Assembly (NCBI RefSeq): GCF_014334055.1
Contig: NZ_CP060490.1
Span: 806,001 to 870,000 of the forward strand
Origin: Oscillibacter hominis
GTDB taxonomy: Bacteria; Bacillota; Clostridia; Oscillospirales; Oscillospiraceae
Length of the DNA: 64,000 nt
Direction: 5' to 3'
The notes under the pieces: model-generated
What the model was told of the DNA's origin: nothing
What the model saw: the letters and a program-made list of their open reading frames with translations, nothing else
Database searches by the model: none
Shown here: piece by piece, positions 59,604 through 64,000 of the stretch
Numbering within the stretch: position 1 is the stretch's first letter
Layout: every line of letters begins with the position of its first letter
Made by a program: the position numbers and the translations under genes

Positions 59604-60344
59604 TCAGTCCTTTTCCCCTAAATCATCAGGGAATGTAATTCCATTGGCCCGCAGCATCACCCGTAGGGGGTAGCAGCGGTCCAGATAACAGTCGCAGAAC
59701 CACTCGTAGGTGGTGCGGCCGTCGCGGGAGAGCTCCGGGGTTTCCCGGCGGAAGGCCTCATAGGTCCGCTGATCCCCGGAGAGAAGGGCGGCGGCAAGCT
59801 CCCGCCTGTCCTCCTGAAGCAGGCGGTGGATCAGCCCGTCGTACAGCGCCGCGCAGGAGCGCTCCTCCTCATCGGCGTAGTCCTCCTTGTGGCCCAGCCA
59901 GTACAGGAAGTCCCGGGGGCTGATATCCGCCCTGGCCGCCACTTGGGAGAGCCTGAAAAAGGACAGGTCGTCGCCCCGGCGGAGAATGTCGATGAGATAT
60001 TCGGTCAGGCCCTCCTCCAACATCACGCTGGCGGCAAGGGCCTCTAAGGCGAGGGGCTTTGGACCGGGCGCTCTCGGGGGCTCGTCCTCCACATCCAGGG
60101 AGATCTGGGAGAGCGCTTTTTGGACATCCTCTTCCCGGAAACTGTCGAACAGGGACTGGGGGATGGCCTCGCCCTTGATTTGGGCGCAGGCGCGGACAAA
60201 GGAGGGGATATCCCGGATCAGACCCTGCAATTCCACGGCCCGCTCCAACGGCGTTTCAGCGCTGAGCACAATGCCGTCGGGCGGGGAGATCGTCCCCTCG
60301 CAGAGCTCGCCGCAAAATTGCAGATAATAGTCCATAAGCGTCAC
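59604..60344 (-). CDS. Hypothetical acidic helical protein
   Basis: A 246-residue acidic protein, mostly helical, with no signal, membrane segment or motif I recognise (GIVLSAETPLERAVELQGLI; RRGDDLSFFRLSQVAARADI; YEWFCDCYLDRCYPLRVMLR). Start is GTG at 60344 with AGGTGG close upstream, or ATG at 60335. It lies directly before the PLP lyase on the same strand. The function is unknown; a partner or regulator of that enzyme is possible. Confidence 0.75.
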   Translation of the reverse strand: MTLMDYYLQFCGELCEGTISPPDGIVLSAETPLERAVELQGLIRDIPSFVRACAQIKGEAIPQSLFDSFREEDVQKALSQISLDVEDEPPRAPGPKPLALEALAASVMLEEGLTEYLIDILRRGDDLSFFRLSQVAARADISPRDFLYWLGHKEDYADEEERSCAALYDGLIHRLLQEDRRELAAALLSGDQRTYEAFRRETPELSRDGRTTYEWFCDCYLDRCYPLRVMLRANGITFPDDLGEKD

Positions 60345-60480
60345 AAAACCACCTGCCTTTCCAATAAAATTACGGAAAACCGCAATTTAAAACTTTACCA
60401 CAATCAGGCAGCAATTGCAAGTGTGTGCCGATTCGATTTCATCTGGCACCATAGCCGCACAGCGGTTATATTCCCATGCA

Positions 60481-60514
60481 TATACCACAGCGGCGCTTTC
60501 GCGACTGTGGTATA
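60481..60514. repeat. 10-bp inverted repeat over a promoter-like TATAAT
   Basis: TATACCACAG (60481-60490) and CTGTGGTATA (60505-60514) with a 14-base spacer. The right arm overlaps TATAAT (60511-60516), so it may be an operator for the radical SAM gene. The 275-base gap 60345-60620 holds nothing else I can support. Confidence 0.5.
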
Positions 60515-60620
60515 ATGGCCCTGTGGGGCGATGGCCTTGATACATGCGGAGGCGCCCCGGACAGTAAGAATAAATCCTGCACTTACGGAAAAGGTTCATA
60601 CTCGGAAAAGAGGAATCGAC

Positions 60621-61511
60621 TTGTATCTACACAGCTTCAATGAGGAAATGCGCAGCCGGTTTGGCTGCAAGGTGTACCGCTTGGCGCTGTCCGCCGGGTG
60701 CACCTGCCCCAACCGGGACGGCACCGTGGGCAGCCGGGGCTGCATCTTTTGCGACGGAGCGGGGGCGTTTGCGGCCCACGGCCCCATTTCACAGCAGCTG
60801 GCCCAGGCAAAGGCCCGCGTATCAGCCAAGGCCGGGAGCGGTGCGTATGTGGCCTATTTTCAGGACTTCACCAACACCTACGCTCCTGTGGGTACGCTGC
60901 GCCGGCTCTTCACCGATGCCATGGAGCCGGAGGATGTGGTGGCGCTGTCCATAGCCACCCGGCCCGACTGCCTTGGAGAAGAAGTGCTGGACCTCCTCCG
61001 GGAACTGGGAAGAAAAAAGCCGGTCTGGGTGGAACTTGGTCTTCAAACCATCCACCTGGCGACGGCGGAGTACATCCGCCGGGGCTATCCGCTGGAGCGG
61101 TACGATGAAGCGGTGGAGCGGCTGCACGGCGTCGGCGCGGAGGTGATCGCCCACATGATCCTGGGCCTGCCAGGGGAGAATGTGGAAGAGATGGCCAGGA
61201 CAGCGGAGTACATCGGCCGATCCGGCGCGGAGGGGATTAAGCTCCATTTGCTCCACGTGCTCCGGAACACCGATCTGGCGGAGGAGTACGGCCGGGGCGT
61301 GTTCCGCACCATGGAATTAGAGGAGTATATCTCCGCCCTGGAGCGGTGCATCCGGCGTCTTCCCCGGTCGGTGGTGATCCACCGCCTCACCGGAGACGGG
61401 GCGAAAAAGGATCTGATTGCCCCGCTTTGGAGCGGAGATAAGAAGCGGGTGTTGAACGCCATTCGGGCATCGTTTTTAAGGGACGATTTGGTGCAGGGGT
61501 CGGATCTTTGA
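60621..61511 (+). CDS. Radical SAM protein, TIGR01212/YhcC family
   Basis: A 296-residue protein from TTG at 60621, preferred because AGAGGA lies 7 bases upstream and the family N-terminus (YLHSFNEEMRSRFGCKVYRL) starts there. The frame is open back to an ATG at 60531. The 4Fe-4S motif is the atypical CTCPNRDGTVGSRGCIFC spacing of this family. VELGLQTIHLATAEYIRRGY and HMILGLPGEN are also typical. Function is unassigned in most bacteria. Confidence 0.9.
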   Translation: MYLHSFNEEMRSRFGCKVYRLALSAGCTCPNRDGTVGSRGCIFCDGAGAFAAHGPISQQLAQAKARVSAKAGSGAYVAYFQDFTNTYAPVGTLRRLFTDAMEPEDVVALSIATRPDCLGEEVLDLLRELGRKKPVWVELGLQTIHLATAEYIRRGYPLERYDEAVERLHGVGAEVIAHMILGLPGENVEEMARTAEYIGRSGAEGIKLHLLHVLRNTDLAEEYGRGVFRTMELEEYISALERCIRRLPRSVVIHRLTGDGAKKDLIAPLWSGDKKRVLNAIRASFLRDDLVQGSDL

Positions 61512-61584
61512 AATTTTGAAAGCATGCGCCGCCTTTGCACAAGCTGAGCCCGCCATATGGGCTTTTGCAGGCTGCTGCTTCTGC

Positions 61585-61631
61585 AAAAAAAACTCCCGGG
61601 CGCGGAAGTTGAGGAAGTTCCGGCCCGGGAG
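61585..61631 (-). terminator. Terminator of the pseudouridine synthase gene
   Basis: CTCCCGGG (61593-61600) pairs with CCCGGGAG (61624-61631) with an inner GGAA/TTCC stem; on the minus strand TTTTTTTT follows. Confidence 0.85.
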
Positions 61632-61634
61632 ACG

Positions 61635-62516
61635 TTATATCAATAGAAGGGACTCCATGTCCGGCGGAAGGGGCGCGGTGAACCGGAGCGCCTCTCCCGT
61701 GATGGGGTGGCGCAGGTACAGCACGTGGGAGTGCAGGGCCGGCCGGCCGATGAGCGGACTGTCCCCCTCCCCATAGAGCCAGTCTCCCTCCAGCGGATGC
61801 CCGACGCTTGCGAGGTGGAGCCGGAGCTGGTGAGTGCGGCCCGTCTCCGGCAAAAGCCGTACCAGGCTGTAACGCCCTGTGCGGCGCACCGTCTCATAGA
61901 CGGTGGCGGCATGGTCCCCATCCGGGCGGATGCATCGCCGGATGGCGGAGGACTCGTCCCGGCCGATGGGCAGGTCGATCCTTCCACAGGGCGGTTTTAG
62001 GTGCCCTCTGGCCACGGCCAGGTACTCCCGGTAAAACTCGCCGCTGTGCAGCTGGCGCCGGAGCCGGTCGTGGATATAGCCGCTTTTGGCCACGGCCATC
62101 AGCCCGGTGGTTCCCTTGTCCAGCCGGTTGACCGGGTGGAATATAAACCCCTCTCCCCAGCGGGCGGCCAGGGCGCCGGCCACGGTGGGCGTATCCGGCG
62201 TCAAAGAGGAGGCGTGGACTGCCATACCGGCGCTTTTATCCAAAATCAGCAGATCCTCATCCTCATAGGCCACGTGGAGCGGGATATTCAGAGGAGCGAT
62301 AGCCTGGGCCGGGGGGTCGCCAATTTCAATTTGGAGGACGTCTCCCGCCTCCACGGACCGTGTGACAAAGGCCGGCGCGCCGTTGAGCAGGATGCCGTCC
62401 GGGCGGCGCTTGAGCCGGGCCAGCTGATGGGAGGAGAGGCCCATCTCCCGGCGGAGCACCTCTTTCACTGTTTTTCCGCTCTGCTCCCGGCTGATGGTGA
62501 ACGCAAGCGTGCGCAT
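61635..62516 (-). CDS. RluA-family pseudouridine synthase
   Basis: A 293-residue RNA-modifying enzyme. An S4-like N-terminal domain (LSSHQLARLKRRPDGILLNG) precedes the catalytic domain with HPVNRLDKGTTGLMAVAKS (catalytic Asp in RLDKGTTG), EYLAVARGHL and GRTHQLRLHLASVGHPLEGD. It isomerises uridine in rRNA or tRNA; the exact site (RluA, C or D type) cannot be told. Divergent from the ABC-F gene. Confidence 0.93.
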   Translation of the reverse strand: MRTLAFTISREQSGKTVKEVLRREMGLSSHQLARLKRRPDGILLNGAPAFVTRSVEAGDVLQIEIGDPPAQAIAPLNIPLHVAYEDEDLLILDKSAGMAVHASSLTPDTPTVAGALAARWGEGFIFHPVNRLDKGTTGLMAVAKSGYIHDRLRRQLHSGEFYREYLAVARGHLKPPCGRIDLPIGRDESSAIRRCIRPDGDHAATVYETVRRTGRYSLVRLLPETGRTHQLRLHLASVGHPLEGDWLYGEGDSPLIGRPALHSHVLYLRHPITGEALRFTAPLPPDMESLLLI

Positions 62517-62565
62517 GGCAATTCCCTCCCTTTTTCCAACTGGAGACAGTTTAACAGAATTCAGG

Positions 62566-62594
62566 TGGAAAGGCCAGAAAATTTATGGTATACT
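62566..62594 (+). promoter_or_regulatory. Probable promoter of the ABC-F gene
   Basis: TGGAAA (62566-62571), 17 bp, TATACT (62589-62594), 35 bases before the ATG. Confidence 0.55.
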
Positions 62595-62628
62595 ACTTTG
62601 GTTAAATCAAAAAAGGAGCGTATTCCAT

Positions 62629-64000
62629 ATGCTGCTCTCTGCGGAACATCTCTCCATCAACTTTGGTAGCCGTCAGCTGTTAGAAGATGTGAGTTTATTT
62701 TTGAATGAAGGGGACAAGGTGGGGATCATCGGCATCAACGGGACAGGGAAGTCCACGCTGCTGCGGCTTCTGGCCGGCGATTTGACACCGGACAGCGGCA
62801 CCATCTCCCGCAATCCCAACGTGCAGGTGGGGTATCTGCCCCAAAACCCCGTTATGGACGATGAGGCCACCGTTTTGGAGCAGGTGTTTTTGCACATGCC
62901 GGACTCGTTTCGCGCCCTCAATGAATATGAGGCCAAGGCCATGCTGAATCGGCTCGGCATCGGGGATTTCGGCCAGCGGGTGGGCACCCTCTCCGGCGGA
63001 CAGCGCAAGCGGGTGGCCCTGGCCGCCGTGCTGCTTCACCCGGCGGATGTGCTGGTGCTGGATGAGCCCACCAACCACCTGGACAGCGAAATGGTGGCTT
63101 GGCTGGAGCAGCGGCTGGCCCGCTTCTCCGGGGCGCTCATTATGGTGACCCATGACCGCTACTTTTTGGAGCGGGTGGCCAACCATATCACCGAAGTCTC
63201 CCGCGGAAAACTATATCACTATGAGGCAAACTACTCCAAGTATCTGGAGCTGAAGGAACAGCGTCAGGAGATGGAGCGCTCCAGCGAGCGCAAGCGCCAA
63301 TCCATCCTGCGCACCGAGCGGGAGTGGATCATGCGGGGCTGCCGGGCCAGGTCCACCAAGAGCAAGGACCGGATCCAGCGCTACGAGGAGCTGAGAGACC
63401 GCTCTGCGCCGGAGGCGGACAGCTCCGTGCAGATGGCGTCGGCCTCCGCCCGGCTGGGCCGGAAGATCATTGAGCTGTCCCACGTCTCCAAGGCCTTCGA
63501 CGGACGGACGGTGATCCGGGACTTCTCCTATGGCGTGGGACGGGAGGACCGTATCGGCATCGTGGGGCGCAACGGCGTGGGGAAGTCCACGCTGCTGCGG
63601 CTCATCGCCGGCGATCTGGAGCCGGATTCCGGCGCAGTGGAGCGTGGGGCCACGGTGAAAATCGGCTACTTTTCCCAGGAGGGAAGGGAGCTGGATTTAA
63701 ACCAGAGGGTCTATGACTTCATCCATGAGATCGCCGAGGAGGTCAAAACGGAGGAGGGTACCTTTTCCGCCTCCCAGATGATGGAGCGGTTTTTATTCCC
63801 GGCAGACCTGCAGTCCGTGGCCATCGGACAGCTCTCCGGCGGCGAGCGGCGGAGGCTGTACCTGCTGTCCATCCTCATGTCCTCGCCCAATGTGCTGCTC
63901 TTTGACGAGCCCACCAATGATTTGGATGTGACCACGCTGGCCATTTTGGAGGATTACCTGGACGGTTTTTCCGGCCCGGTGCTGGCCGTGTCCCATGACC
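62629..64000 (+). CDS. ABC-F family ATPase (3' truncated by window)
   Basis: A frame open from ATG at 62629 (AAAAGGAG upstream) to the window end, 457 visible codons. It has two ABC cassettes without membrane domains: Walker A GINGTGKST and GRNGVGKST, signatures LSGGQRKR and LSGGERRR, Walker B VLVLDEPTNHLD and VLLFDEPTNDLD. A charged linker (about 190-270) lies between them. The layout is Uup/EttA-like. Members act on ribosomes in translation or give antibiotic protection; nothing here points to resistance. Confidence 0.93.
   Translation, partial: MLLSAEHLSINFGSRQLLEDVSLFLNEGDKVGIIGINGTGKSTLLRLLAGDLTPDSGTISRNPNVQVGYLPQNPVMDDEATVLEQVFLHMPDSFRALNEYEAKAMLNRLGIGDFGQRVGTLSGGQRKRVALAAVLLHPADVLVLDEPTNHLDSEMVAWLEQRLARFSGALIMVTHDRYFLERVANHITEVSRGKLYHYEANYSKYLELKEQRQEMERSSERKRQSILRTEREWIMRGCRARSTKSKDRIQRYEELRDRSAPEADSSVQMASASARLGRKIIELSHVSKAFDGRTVIRDFSYGVGREDRIGIVGRNGVGKSTLLRLIAGDLEPDSGAVERGATVKIGYFSQEGRELDLNQRVYDFIHEIAEEVKTEEGTFSASQMMERFLFPADLQSVAIGQLSGGERRRLYLLSILMSSPNVLLFDEPTNDLDVTTLAILEDYLDGFSGPVLAVSHD

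Noticed and set aside
62629..64000. Antibiotic-resistance ABC-F call
   Set aside because: Both cassettes look like the general Uup/EttA-type. The interdomain linker is ordinary in length and no resistance determinant or leader peptide is nearby.

Overview
The window looks like a chromosomal segment of a gut-type anaerobic member of the Clostridia, probably Oscillospiraceae-like. The evidence is mostly GC-rich coding, Gram-positive GGAGG ribosome sites, a T-box leader, duplicated ferrous-iron uptake, a type IV pilus operon under a c-di-GMP riboswitch and a class M sirtuin. The genus is an inference and no rRNA or tRNA gene is present to test it.

Bases 1 to about 26,450 (possibly to 28,100) are the right part of an integrative conjugative element. 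It starts inside a VirB4-like ATPase followed by a membrane-anchored NlpC/P60 hydrolase. It ends with an ImmA/XRE module, a sigma-like regulator, a DinG-type helicase, three serine-recombinase-family genes in tandem and a metallophosphatase. Between these lies cargo: a secreted protein with a cohesin domain, a long STTGG linker and three SLH domains, beside a 2,512-residue secreted protein with phosphodiester-glycosidase, metallophosphatase and CotH domains that ends in a dockerin. This neighbouring cohesin/dockerin pair suggests a small, surface-anchored, mobile cellulosome-like system, and is the most striking part of the window. A zinc-ribbon repeat protein, a resolvase with palindromic operators and a WYL regulator follow.

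Bases 26,570 to 28,240 are a boundary zone. A low-GC RelA/SpoT-domain gene with its own promoter sits between two identical 17-bp direct repeats, and may be a separately acquired, possibly defensive, cargo gene.

Bases 28,237 to 36,000 hold two ferrous iron uptake loci (feoA, feoA, feoB plus a Cys-rich partner, and feoA, feoB plus a partner). A DtxR-family regulator, GTTAG-N6-CTAAC operators, a small Cys-rich redox-type protein and a CorA-like transporter accompany them. Bases 36,000 to 40,070 hold sulfur amino acid genes: cysK and metNIQ, the latter behind a T-box with a methionine-type specifier. A DUF368 transporter and a small unknown protein follow.

Bases 41,448 to 54,597 are a complete type IV pilus operon: promoter, c-di-GMP-I riboswitch, terminator, four pilin-like proteins (the first a giant GLUG-repeat pilin), PilB, PilT, PilC, PilA, prepilin peptidase and PilM/N/O-like proteins. 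Bases 54,608 to 57,262 hold an HxlR regulator divergent from a flavin-binding protein, a zinc macrodomain and a SirTM sirtuin, a likely redox-linked reversible ADP-ribosylation module. The remainder is housekeeping: a DMT transporter, a PLP lyase, an unknown protein, a radical SAM protein, an RluA-type pseudouridine synthase and an ABC-F ATPase cut by the window end.
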